Source: Pontibacter burrus
GTDB taxonomy: Bacteria; Bacteroidota; Bacteroidia; Cytophagales; Hymenobacteraceae
NCBI RefSeq assembly: GCF_010686685.1
Contig: NZ_JAAGWD010000005.1
Location: 248,001 to 312,000 of the forward strand
DNA: 64,000 bases
Direction of reading: 5' to 3'
How positions within the stretch are numbered: the first letter of the stretch is position 1; every line of letters starts with the position of its first letter. A program made the position numbers and the translations under genes. The notes under the pieces were generated by a model. That model saw only the letters and a program-made list of their open reading frames with translations. It was not told the origin of the DNA and did no database searches. Below, one piece after another: positions 10,076 to 19,303 of the stretch.

Positions 10076-10105
10076 AAAGCCGCCTGATTTTCATCAAACG
10101 GCTTT
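10076..10105 (-). terminator. Terminator of the ABC1 kinase operon
   Basis: Stem AAAGCCG/CGGCTTT with an inner TGAT/ATCA pairing, five bases after the kinase stop. Read on the minus strand it is followed by TTTTTACTTT. Confidence 0.7.
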
Positions 10106-10109
10106 CCTG

Positions 10110-11429
10110 TTACTTAAACCAATCGGGTATTGTTGTTTGGATGTGGGCCCGTAGTTGGTTAAGAATGCTGTACAGACCAAAGTAAGTTCTGTTGATGAAC
10201 AAGCCATGCCGGGAGCCTCGCGCCTGCCGTGAATTGCGAAACATTTTATCTTTCGATACCCGGTCGCCCAACGCGTATAGTTGTGTAAAGTAGGCATCGT
10301 CGGCAAAATCGAACTCGGTCGTATGGAAAGGCTTGCCCAGCAGAGAGATCATCTCTTTAAACACGGTTTTGAAATATACCTGCTCTGCTGCTGTGTCCTG
10401 ATCGCTGATAAATTCCTGTTCCCGGAAAAGGCGGTCCAGTTCCGCATCGTTCAGCAGCACATCTTTCTTGAGCAGTGAGAAATAACCATGGTAAAAATAT
10501 TCCGGAATCACTTTCACACAACCAAAATCGATCACAGCCAGCTTCACACCATCCTGAATAATGAAATTGCCCGGGTGCGGATCTGCGTGTACTTTTTTGA
10601 GGTTATGGACCTGGTGGTGGTAAAACTCCCACAAAGCCTGCCCTATCTTGTTACGAGCTTCCTGCGACGGATTGGTCTTGAGCCATTCTTTCAGGTGAAC
10701 GCCCTCGAGCCAGTCCATGGTAATTATTTTTTCGCTGCTTAATGCCGGGTAATACTTCGGAAAGTTCAGGTTGGGAATGTGGCTGCAGGCCTGCGAGATC
10801 TCTTCGGAGCGTTTAACTTCCAGTTTATAGTCTGTCTCCTCCAGCAGCTTTCCTTCCACTTCTTCCATGTAATGGTCCAGTTCTCTGGCATTCATATTAA
10901 GCAGACGGTAAGCAAACGGCCGCACCATGCGCAGATCCGAGCTTACACTGTCGGCCACGCCCGGGTACTGTACCTTTACGGCAAACACCTTCCCGTCTTT
11001 GGTAGCCTTATGCACCTGCCCAATGGAGGCCGCATTTACAGCCGAAGTGGTAAAGGTATCGAACAACATTTCCGGAGTTGCCCCAAACGACTTCTGAAAA
11101 TTGCGAACTACCAAGGGATACGACAACGGCGGCGCGCTGTATTGGGCCATCATAAACTTATCCTGATAAGCACCCGGCAGCACATTCTTGTCCATCGACA
11201 TCATTTGGGCTACTTTCAAGGCGCTGCCTTTCAGCTCGCTCAGCGACGCATAAATATCTTCGGCGTTGCTGGCATGCAGTTCATCTTTGCTCAGCGAGGG
11301 GTTTACCATCTTTTTGGCGTAATGCTTAATATAATTGCCCCCAACCTTGGCACCGGTGCCTATAAACTTAGATGCTCGCTGCACTTTGGAAGTCGGGATA
11401 TGGTTTTGTTCCTGCGGTTTATCAGGCAT
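10110..11429 (-). CDS. ABC1/AarF (UbiB-like) atypical kinase
   Basis: ABC1/ADCK family protein of 439 residues, related to UbiB/AarF. It shows a KxGQ-like segment (KGSALKVAQMMS), the Ala-rich loop NAASIGQVHKA in place of a normal P-loop, the VKVQYPGV lysine strand, the ADPHPGNF catalytic loop and VIDFGCVKV as metal-binding DFG. UbiB members support quinone biosynthesis or lipid homeostasis; the substrate here is unknown. It follows a TetR gene with a 5-base gap, so the two form one unit. It lies between, but is not clearly part of, the two glucan operons. Confidence 0.85.
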   Translation of the reverse strand: MPDKPQEQNHIPTSKVQRASKFIGTGAKVGGNYIKHYAKKMVNPSLSKDELHASNAEDIYASLSELKGSALKVAQMMSMDKNVLPGAYQDKFMMAQYSAPPLSYPLVVRNFQKSFGATPEMLFDTFTTSAVNAASIGQVHKATKDGKVFAVKVQYPGVADSVSSDLRMVRPFAYRLLNMNARELDHYMEEVEGKLLEETDYKLEVKRSEEISQACSHIPNLNFPKYYPALSSEKIITMDWLEGVHLKEWLKTNPSQEARNKIGQALWEFYHHQVHNLKKVHADPHPGNFIIQDGVKLAVIDFGCVKVIPEYFYHGYFSLLKKDVLLNDAELDRLFREQEFISDQDTAAEQVYFKTVFKEMISLLGKPFHTTEFDFADDAYFTQLYALGDRVSKDKMFRNSRQARGSRHGLFINRTYFGLYSILNQLRAHIQTTIPDWFK

Positions 11430-11434
11430 ATATG

Positions 11435-12100
11435 TTACTTGGATTGGTAAAGAAACTTGGCAAAATCAACTAAGGAATCAACAGCTGTTCTACCCGCCAG
11501 GTCAAAGGCCAGGTTCACCGATTTTTCGATGGCGGCATCTGTCTTTTCGAAAGAAGTGGACGTGTCTTTCAGCCAGAACTGTAGTATAAACAGCGTTTCA
11601 GCCCACAGGGCATCAGCGTATTTATCTGAAATGTACTTTCTTTCGACGATCTGGTCTGTTGCGATGCCTTGCTGTATAATTTCGTTGGCAAACGCCTGGA
11701 ATCTTATTTTAAAGCTTCTTAATTCTGCTGGCATGGCTTTTCTAAAACCTTCCGGCTGCAGGTACAAGGCCAGCAGGTAACTTCTGTACTTCTTCATTTC
11801 CTCGATCCAGGTAAAGTAGAAGGCCAGTAGTTTTTCGCGGGCCGAATAAGACGCATGCACTGGTTGCGCTTCCATATGGGCAATGGTACGCTCGAAGATC
11901 TGCTCCCATACACCACCTTTCACACCCAGAAACGAAGTATAGTAGCTATAAAATTCCTCCTCACGGATGCCGATGCCCTGGGCAAATTTATACACCGACA
12001 CGGGCTCTCTGCCTGTTTCCAGCACATGCTGCACAAAAGCTTCAGTAATCAGGGTGCGTGTATCGTGTGTTATCGGTTGGTTACTTTCTATATTTTCCAT
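11435..12100 (-). CDS. TetR-family transcriptional regulator
   Basis: 221 residues. Residues ~15-60 form a weak TetR helix-turn-helix (TLITEAFVQHVLETGREPVSVYKFAQGIG then FYSYYTSFLGVKGGVW), and the remainder is an all-helical ligand-binding half. TetR genes paired with an ABC1 kinase are a recurrent Bacteroidota arrangement as far as I know. The start at 12100 faces treZ across about 300 bp, so it could act on its own promoter, on treZ, or both; nothing in the sequence decides this. Confidence 0.75.
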   Translation of the reverse strand: MENIESNQPITHDTRTLITEAFVQHVLETGREPVSVYKFAQGIGIREEEFYSYYTSFLGVKGGVWEQIFERTIAHMEAQPVHASYSAREKLLAFYFTWIEEMKKYRSYLLALYLQPEGFRKAMPAELRSFKIRFQAFANEIIQQGIATDQIVERKYISDKYADALWAETLFILQFWLKDTSTSFEKTDAAIEKSVNLAFDLAGRTAVDSLVDFAKFLYQSK

Positions 12101-12404
12101 AAGAGTATTGTTTTCCAGTTCTAAAACCAGCTAAAGTGTAAGATGTTCAAAGATTTATAAAGCAATTCTGTAACATAATCCCGCATCATAATAGGTCCCT
12201 TTTCCCATCGCAACAACAAGGTATTTTCAAAAAAAGCGGGCATTATAGTTGGTTCGCGCTTGCTGGTTTTCTTTCCCTTTAAAAAGCGAAGCATTACCTA
12301 TAGCTGTAAGTATAAACCCTTAAATCCGGACCGACTGCTAGGAGCAGGCACAACCTAAACCGTTCAGCGGCAGTTAATCCTGCTTAGTATACTTAAGCTG
12401 ATGT
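12101..12404. promoter_or_regulatory. Divergent control region of tetR and treZ
   Basis: A 304-bp AT-rich spacer between the divergent tetR-kinase pair and the treZ operon. It holds several CTATAG-type motifs and an AGTATACT palindrome at about 12387-12394, close to the treZ start. No clear promoter boxes were identified. Confidence 0.4.
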
Positions 12405-14207
12405 ATGGGAATAACTAGAGAGATAGGCGCACATTATGTACCCGAAACGGGCACGACATTTACGGTTTGGGCACCTGAAGCAGAGCAGGTAGACGTAGTA
12501 GTCCATGGAGAGAAGAAGCAAACTATAGCCATGCAACGGGAAGCTTTCGGCTATTGGGTAGGCTTGTTTGAAGATGCCAAACCCGGCACACGCTATAGTT
12601 TTAAACTCAACAACGAGAAAGAATTACCCGACCCGGCCTCCATGTCGCAACCCGATGGCGTGCATGATTCTTCGGAAGTGATAGACCCAAACTATAGCTG
12701 GACCGACCAGAACTGGAAAAACCTGCCGCTGGAAGAATACATTGTATACGAGCTGCACGTGGGCACTTTTTCAGAAGAAGGCACTTTTGAAGGGATCATC
12801 AATAAACTACCGGAACTGAAAGATTTAGGCATAACCGCTATTGAGATCATGCCGATTGCGCAATTCCCGGGCAGCCGGAACTGGGGCTACGATGGCGTTT
12901 ACCCTTTTGCTGCGCAGGATAGTTATGGCGGCGTTGAGGGACTTAAAAAATTAGTGGATGCCTGCCACAAAGCTGATATTGCGGTGGTACTGGATGTAGT
13001 CTATAACCATTTGGGTCCGGAAGGAAATTACCTGAATGAGTTCGGGTCTTACTTTACCGAGAAATACAACACGCCCTGGGGAGCTGCCCTGAACTTCGAT
13101 GATGCCTATTCCGACCACGTACGTAATTTCTTTTTCCAGAATGCGCTGATGTGGTTGCGCGATTTCCATGTAGATGCCCTGCGCCTGGATGCCGTGCATG
13201 CGATACTGGATACCGGAGCCAAACATTTTCTGCAGGAACTTCAGGAGCATGTAGATCATCTGGCAGAACAACAAAACCATACTTATTATCTGATTGCCGA
13301 AAGTGACCTGAACGACGTGCGCCTGATCAACCCGATAGAGCAAGGCGGCTATGGCCTGGCAGCGCAGTGGATGGACGATTACCATCATGCCATCCACACC
13401 ATGGTAACCGGCGAGACGGAAGGCTACTATGCAGATTTCGGGAAGCGGGAGCACCTGGTAAAAGCACTGAAACACTCCTTTATTTACAACGGCTCTTACT
13501 CCGAGCACCGCAAACGAACTATAGGCACAGATGCCACGGATAACCCGGCCAAACAGTTTATAGTTTGCTCTCAGAACCACGACCAGGTAGGTAACCGCAT
13601 GTTAGGCGAGCGCCTGACGCAACTGGTTTCGTTTGAGATGCTGAAACCGATTGCCGCACTGGTTCTGCTTTCGCCTTACACGCCGATGCTGTTTATGGGC
13701 GAAGAATACGGCGAAGAAAATCCGTTCCTGTTTTTTGTGAGCCATACCGACAAGGACCTGGTGGAAGCTGTGCGCAAAGGCCGCAAGGATGAGTTTAAGG
13801 CGTTTGCCTGGCAGGGAGAAGCGCCGGACCCGCAATCCGAAGAGACCTTTAACAACTCCAAACTACAGTACAACTATACCCACAGCGAGAAACATAACCA
13901 GCTGCGCGAGTTTTATAAAACAGTCATCCAACTCCGGAAATCTATAGTTAGTAAGCTTAGCAAAGAGCACCTGCAGGCATCGCTGAACGAACATGAAAAC
14001 GTGCTTGATTTTACCCATACTTCGGCAGGAATCCGCTGCATTATCAACTTCAGCAAGGAGGAGCAAACTATAGAACTTGGTGTAAAAGGCTGGCAAACTA
14101 TACTTGATTCTGCTGATGAAAAATGGGGCGGACCGGGCAGCAACTATAGTTCTGAAAATACCATTCTGCAACCTGAGTCCGTAGTAGTACTTCAGGCAAG
14201 CAGATAG
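12405..14207 (+). CDS. treZ: Malto-oligosyltrehalose trehalohydrolase
   Basis: GH13 enzyme that releases trehalose from the reducing-end maltooligosyl-trehalose made by TreY. The 600-residue protein has an N-terminal CBM48-like domain (TTFTVWAPEAEQVDVVV), then a barrel with Asp262 in ALRLDAVHA, Glu299 in LIAESDLND and Asp393 in SQNHDQVGNR, and the family-typical PYTPMLFMGEEYGE. It is the first of four genes; the next ATG comes two bases after the stop. The AACTATAGTT family occurs about nine times in this gene, encoding TI(V), YS or IV peptides. Confidence 0.95.
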   Translation: MGITREIGAHYVPETGTTFTVWAPEAEQVDVVVHGEKKQTIAMQREAFGYWVGLFEDAKPGTRYSFKLNNEKELPDPASMSQPDGVHDSSEVIDPNYSWTDQNWKNLPLEEYIVYELHVGTFSEEGTFEGIINKLPELKDLGITAIEIMPIAQFPGSRNWGYDGVYPFAAQDSYGGVEGLKKLVDACHKADIAVVLDVVYNHLGPEGNYLNEFGSYFTEKYNTPWGAALNFDDAYSDHVRNFFFQNALMWLRDFHVDALRLDAVHAILDTGAKHFLQELQEHVDHLAEQQNHTYYLIAESDLNDVRLINPIEQGGYGLAAQWMDDYHHAIHTMVTGETEGYYADFGKREHLVKALKHSFIYNGSYSEHRKRTIGTDATDNPAKQFIVCSQNHDQVGNRMLGERLTQLVSFEMLKPIAALVLLSPYTPMLFMGEEYGEENPFLFFVSHTDKDLVEAVRKGRKDEFKAFAWQGEAPDPQSEETFNNSKLQYNYTHSEKHNQLREFYKTVIQLRKSIVSKLSKEHLQASLNEHENVLDFTHTSAGIRCIINFSKEEQTIELGVKGWQTILDSADEKWGGPGSNYSSENTILQPESVVVLQASR

Positions 14208-14209
14208 AT

Positions 14210-16609
14210 ATGGAGCGATACATTTGCATACACGGGCACTTTTACCAGCCGCCGCGCGAAAATCCCTGGCTCAACGAAGTAGAGCTGCAGGAATCGGCGC
14301 GACCGTACCACGACTGGAACGAGCGTATTACCGACGAATGCTACGCGCGCAACTCCGCCTCCCGCATCCTGGACAACGACGGAACTATAGTTGACATCCT
14401 GAACAACTACGCCTGGATGAGCTTTAACTTCGGGCCTACGCTGCTGGAGTGGATGGAGAAGAAAGCACCTGAAACCTACCAGGCTATACTGGCTGCGGAT
14501 AAGGAAAGTCAGGAGCGGTTTTCGGGACACGGCTCGGCGCTGGCGCAGGTGTATAACCACATGATCATGCCGCTGGCCAACGAGCGCGACAAACACACGC
14601 AAGTGTTGTGGGGAATTTATGATTTTAAAAAGCGCTTCGGCCGCAACCCGGAAGGCATGTGGCTCGGTGAAACAGCTGCCGATACACCTACGCTGGAAGT
14701 GTTGGCCGAGCATGGTATTAAGTTTACGATTTTGTCGCCGTACCAGGCCAAGAGCTACCGCAAAATAGGGGAACATGATTGGCACGATGCCACCAATGCG
14801 CAGATAAATCCGAACCGGCCGTACCTGGTCAACCTGCCATCTGGCAAAACTATAGTTGTGTTCTTTTACCATGCACCCGTATCTCAAGGCGTGGCGTTTG
14901 AGGGCTTGCTGCACAACGGCGAAAAGTTTAAGAACCGGTTACTGGGCGCGCTGGATTACAATAACGATGAACAGCAGCTACTACACATTGCCACCGACGG
15001 CGAAACCTATGGTCACCACCACCGCTTCGGCGAAATGGCGCTTTCCTATACGTTGCATCATCTGTATCAGGAGCAACAGGCAAGGCTTACTATTTATGGC
15101 GAGTACCTGGAGAAATTCCCGCCACAGTACGAAGCGCAGATCATCGAGAAAACATCCTGGAGTTGCGTTCATGGGGTGGAACGCTGGCAGAGCGACTGCG
15201 GCTGCAATACCGGTGGTCACCCAACCTGGAACCAGAAATGGCGCAAACCATTACGGCAAGCTTTCGATTGGCTGCGCGACGAACTGGAATCACTTTATAA
15301 TTCTCAGATGCAGCAACTCGGTGCCGATCCGTGGCAGAGCAGGAACAACTATATCCAGGTTATCTCCGACCGGTCAGAAGCAAATGTACAGGCATTTATT
15401 CGTGCGCATACTTCCCGGGAGTTAACTATAGAAGAGCAGCGCACTTTTCTACAATTGCTGGAAATGCAGTACCACGCCATGCTGATGTATACCAGTTGCG
15501 GTTGGTTTTTTGATGAAGTGACCGGTATCGAAACCATGCAGGATATTTTGTATGCTGCCCGTGCTCTGCAACTGGCCGAAAGCATTAGCGGACAAGACTA
15601 TGAAACCACTTTTCTGCAGATTTTGGAGCAGGCAGAAAGCAACGAAGATGACTATAAAAATGCCGCAGAAGCTTACCCGGCCATCGCCAAAACCACCATG
15701 CTTGACCTGTTACGCGTGGGCGCCCATTATGCGGTATCATCCCTGTTCTCAGACTATGCCAAAGAGAGCAAACTATACTGCTATAATGTAACATCCGAGC
15801 AACACGAGGCAGTAGAAGCCGGCCGACAGAAACTGGCGGTTGGCCGTGCCCGCATCCGTTCGAACATCACCTGGGACGAAGCAACTATAACCTACGGCGT
15901 GCTGCACATCGGTGATCATCAGTTGCTGGGCGGCGTGCGTGATTTCCGGGGCGATAATGCTTTTCAGGAGATGTACACCGAAATGGAAGATGCTTTCAGC
16001 AAAGGAATGATCAGTGAAGTGATCATGCTGCTGGACAAACATTTTGAATCGCACAACTACTCTTTCTGGCACCTCTTTCGCGACGACCAGAACCGGATCC
16101 TGAACAAGGTATTGGGCTACACCATGCACGCCATTGAAGGCGATTTTGAGCAGGTATACTATAACAACTACCCTTTAATGGCAGCCATGCATACGCTGAA
16201 TGTAACGCTACCGCGCCCATTAAAGGTGATTGTGGAGTACATGCTGAATAAAAAGATGCTGGATGAAGTGAACGCCGAAACTCCGGACCTGGAAGAAATG
16301 AAGCGCCTGAACGATCAGGCCAAACGCATGCAGCTCACCTTCGATCGGGAACAGCTCACCTTTGCTATTTCGCAGCGAATGGAGCGTTTTATGCAACAAT
16401 TGGAGCAGCAACCAGATAGCCTGCAGTTCATTAACCAGCTGAACGAACTACTTCCTGCACTGCACAATACTACCCTGCAACCCGACCTGTGGCAGGCGCA
16501 AAACATCGCCTTCCGGATAAAACAGCAACACTACGCCAACCACCCTACCGACTCCGAATGGAGCCAACTTTTTACCAAGCTATATGACAACTTAAATCTG
16601 AAAGTATAA
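14210..16609 (+). CDS. GH57 / DUF3536 family glycoside hydrolase
   Basis: 799 residues. The N-terminus MERYICIHGHFYQPPRENPW is a GH57 signature, and ATDGETYGHHHRFGEMALSY near residue 265 fits the catalytic region of that family. The C-terminal half (about 330-799) corresponds to DUF3536. GH57 members include alpha-amylases, branching enzymes and glucanotransferases; the specificity of this subgroup is not established. Its place between treZ and treY, abutting both (2-base and 0-base gaps), argues for a role in preparing or trimming glucans for TreY. No signal peptide, so cytoplasmic. Confidence 0.88.
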   Translation: MERYICIHGHFYQPPRENPWLNEVELQESARPYHDWNERITDECYARNSASRILDNDGTIVDILNNYAWMSFNFGPTLLEWMEKKAPETYQAILAADKESQERFSGHGSALAQVYNHMIMPLANERDKHTQVLWGIYDFKKRFGRNPEGMWLGETAADTPTLEVLAEHGIKFTILSPYQAKSYRKIGEHDWHDATNAQINPNRPYLVNLPSGKTIVVFFYHAPVSQGVAFEGLLHNGEKFKNRLLGALDYNNDEQQLLHIATDGETYGHHHRFGEMALSYTLHHLYQEQQARLTIYGEYLEKFPPQYEAQIIEKTSWSCVHGVERWQSDCGCNTGGHPTWNQKWRKPLRQAFDWLRDELESLYNSQMQQLGADPWQSRNNYIQVISDRSEANVQAFIRAHTSRELTIEEQRTFLQLLEMQYHAMLMYTSCGWFFDEVTGIETMQDILYAARALQLAESISGQDYETTFLQILEQAESNEDDYKNAAEAYPAIAKTTMLDLLRVGAHYAVSSLFSDYAKESKLYCYNVTSEQHEAVEAGRQKLAVGRARIRSNITWDEATITYGVLHIGDHQLLGGVRDFRGDNAFQEMYTEMEDAFSKGMISEVIMLLDKHFESHNYSFWHLFRDDQNRILNKVLGYTMHAIEGDFEQVYYNNYPLMAAMHTLNVTLPRPLKVIVEYMLNKKMLDEVNAETPDLEEMKRLNDQAKRMQLTFDREQLTFAISQRMERFMQQLEQQPDSLQFINQLNELLPALHNTTLQPDLWQAQNIAFRIKQQHYANHPTDSEWSQLFTKLYDNLNLKV

Positions 16610-19303
16610 ATGACCTATATACCACTGGCTACATACCGGCTGCAGCTTTCGCCGAACCTGAAATTAAAGGAAGTAAAGGCACTGATCCCTTACCTGCACG
16701 ACCTGGGCATCAGCACTATTTATGCGGCACCACTTTTTACCGCCGCGCCCGGCAGCGAGCATGGCTATGATGTAGTTAATCCACACCAGATAAACCCGGA
16801 AATAGGAACGCTGGAAGAACTGGAAGAGGTTGCCGAAGAACTGCGCAAGTACAACATGGGCTGGTTGCAGGACATCGTGCCCAACCACATGGCCTACCAC
16901 CCTACCAACGTGTGGCTGATGGATGTGCTGGAAAAAGGGCAGAAATCCAACTTCTATAGTTTCTTCGACATCAATTTCACCCACCCCGAGTTTGAAGGCA
17001 AGGTGATGGTGCCGTTCCTGGGCGAGCCGCTGGAGAAAGTGCTGGAGCAAGGTCAGCTAAAACTTACCTTTGATGAGACCGGCTTCCATATCGCTTATTT
17101 TGACAATGTGTACCCGGCAAGTATAAACTCCTACCCTTACCTGCTGCAGAAACTGGCTGATGAATCCGGTGATCAAACTATAAAAGAGCACCTGCAGCAC
17201 TTAGAGCAAACTATAGCTTCGGATAAGATAGACATTGCGCGCTGGCAACAGGCAAAGCAGGCGTTACATTCAACTATAAACAAAAGTGCTGCGCTGGAGA
17301 AACTGCTGGAAACTGTAAACTCAGATCAGAAGCAATTACAGGAACTGCTTGACCTGCAGTTCTTTAAACTATGTTTCTGGCAGGAGTCGCAGCAGAAGAT
17401 GAATTACCGCCGCTTTTTTACAGTAAATGACCTGATCTGCCTGAGCATCGAGAAGCCAGAAGTTTTTGAAAAATACCACCAGTTCATCAAACAGCTTTGT
17501 CACCAGGGTTTAGTACAGGGCCTGCGCGTAGACCACGTAGACGGCCTTTTTGACCCGGATAAGTATTTGGTGCAACTCCGTGAAATGGCCGGCGATGAGA
17601 AGTATATTGTGGTAGAGAAAATTCTGGAAGGCGAAGAAGTGATACCCGATTACTGGCCTATACAAGGCAACTCGGGCTACGATTTTTTAGCGTGGGCGAG
17701 CAACGTAATGACTGACCCTTCGGGAAAAGAAAAGCTGACCGAATTATACCAGCGTGTAGTACCCACCGCCACCACCGATTACGAAAAACTGGTATTCGAT
17801 AAAAAGCTGTTTATACTGGAGAAACGCATGCAGGGCGAACTACAGAACCTGCTGCGCCTGCTGCAACACCTGCAGATCGTGCCTGAAGAAGCGGAAGAAA
17901 CCTGGTACCATGCCCTGGCCGTGTGGCTGGCATCCTTCCCGGTTTACCGCGTGTATGGCAACAGCTTTCCGCTGCCCGATGTAGCCCATGAAGTGATTGA
18001 GAAAGCGTATGCAACTGCACTGGAGAAGGCTCCTGAACGCCAGGAACAACTCGACGCCATTCGTAAAATATACCAGCCTAACTTAAGTGAACCAGAAGAC
18101 CTGCTGCGGGATAAACTATACTTTGTAATGCGGAGCCAGCAGTTCACGGGACCGCTGGCTGCCAAAGGGGTGGAAGATACTACCTTTTACAACTATAATC
18201 GTTTGCTCTCGCTCAACGAAGTGGGCAACAGCCCGGAGATTTTCAACCTGCCACCCGAACGTTTCCATGAGCACATGCAACGCAGGCAGCAGCATTTCCC
18301 GCATTCTATAAACGGTACGGCCACCCACGACACCAAGCGCGGCGAAGATGCCCGGATGCGCATCAGCGTGATCAGTGAGCTGCCGGAAGAATGGGAACAG
18401 AACGTGCAGCAATGGATGGATTTTGCCGTGGTTGTAGCTCCGGGTATGGTACCGCGCCGCAACGACCTGTACTTTATTTTCCAGGCGCTGCTGGGCGTGA
18501 TGCCGATGGATGAAACCATTGATGACACCCTGATTGAGCGGGTGCAGGAGTACATTACCAAAGCCCTGCGCGAAACCAAAGCTCGCACCAACTGGACCAA
18601 CCCAAACGAGGAATACGAAGAAGCTACCAAAGAACTGGCCAGTAAACTGCTCAAGAGTAAGCGCTTTCTGGATATGTTCCTGCCATTCTGCCGTAAACTG
18701 TCGCACTATGGCTGGCTCTATAGTTTAAACCAGTTGCTGCTAAAACTTACCTGCCCCGGTGTACCCGACATTTACCAGGGCTGCGAGTTCTGGGACCTGA
18801 GCCTGGTAGACCCGGATAACCGCAGGAAAGTAGACTATAGTCTGCGCCAGGATTCGCTGGACAAACTACAGGCTGCTGCTACAGGTGACCAAACAGAACT
18901 GCACCAGCAACTGCTGCAGCAACCTGAAAACGGACAGGTGAAACTATACCTGCTGTTCAGAACGCTGGCTGTGCGCAACAACTTCCGGGAAGTGTTTGAA
19001 CAAGGCGAATATATTCCCTTGGAAGCTACTGGGAAGTATAAGAACCACGTGTTAACCTACGCAAGAAAGTATAAAAATCAATGGGCTATAGTTGTTGTGC
19101 CGCTCCTACTTACAAAATTGACTGATGAAAAAGGCTTACCATCAGGTGATCCGGTTTGGGGGGATACCGAACTCGTACTACCAAATGGTGCGCCACAGCA
19201 ATGGCAGGACGAACTGGGGAATAAAAAGCTCACGGGCAGACTAAAATTAGCCACTCTTACCGAAACATTCCCTGTTGTACTCTTAACCGGAACAAACGCA
19301 TGA
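16610..19303 (+). CDS. treY: Malto-oligosyltrehalose synthase
   Basis: GH13 enzyme of 897 residues that turns the reducing end of an alpha-1,4-glucan into an alpha,alpha-1,1 linkage. Evidence is the N-terminal TYRLQLSPNLKLKEVKALIPYL, SPLF-like AAPLFTAAPGSEHGYDV, DIVPNHMAY, the catalytic region GLRVDHVDGLFDP, the Glu of IVVEKILEGEE, and the late GTATHDTKRGEDARMR and PGVPDIYQGCEFWD motifs that distinguish TreY. It starts directly after the GH57 stop codon and overlaps malQ by four bases (ATGA). Confidence 0.96.
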   Translation: MTYIPLATYRLQLSPNLKLKEVKALIPYLHDLGISTIYAAPLFTAAPGSEHGYDVVNPHQINPEIGTLEELEEVAEELRKYNMGWLQDIVPNHMAYHPTNVWLMDVLEKGQKSNFYSFFDINFTHPEFEGKVMVPFLGEPLEKVLEQGQLKLTFDETGFHIAYFDNVYPASINSYPYLLQKLADESGDQTIKEHLQHLEQTIASDKIDIARWQQAKQALHSTINKSAALEKLLETVNSDQKQLQELLDLQFFKLCFWQESQQKMNYRRFFTVNDLICLSIEKPEVFEKYHQFIKQLCHQGLVQGLRVDHVDGLFDPDKYLVQLREMAGDEKYIVVEKILEGEEVIPDYWPIQGNSGYDFLAWASNVMTDPSGKEKLTELYQRVVPTATTDYEKLVFDKKLFILEKRMQGELQNLLRLLQHLQIVPEEAEETWYHALAVWLASFPVYRVYGNSFPLPDVAHEVIEKAYATALEKAPERQEQLDAIRKIYQPNLSEPEDLLRDKLYFVMRSQQFTGPLAAKGVEDTTFYNYNRLLSLNEVGNSPEIFNLPPERFHEHMQRRQQHFPHSINGTATHDTKRGEDARMRISVISELPEEWEQNVQQWMDFAVVVAPGMVPRRNDLYFIFQALLGVMPMDETIDDTLIERVQEYITKALRETKARTNWTNPNEEYEEATKELASKLLKSKRFLDMFLPFCRKLSHYGWLYSLNQLLLKLTCPGVPDIYQGCEFWDLSLVDPDNRRKVDYSLRQDSLDKLQAAATGDQTELHQQLLQQPENGQVKLYLLFRTLAVRNNFREVFEQGEYIPLEATGKYKNHVLTYARKYKNQWAIVVVPLLLTKLTDEKGLPSGDPVWGDTELVLPNGAPQQWQDELGNKKLTGRLKLATLTETFPVVLLTGTNA

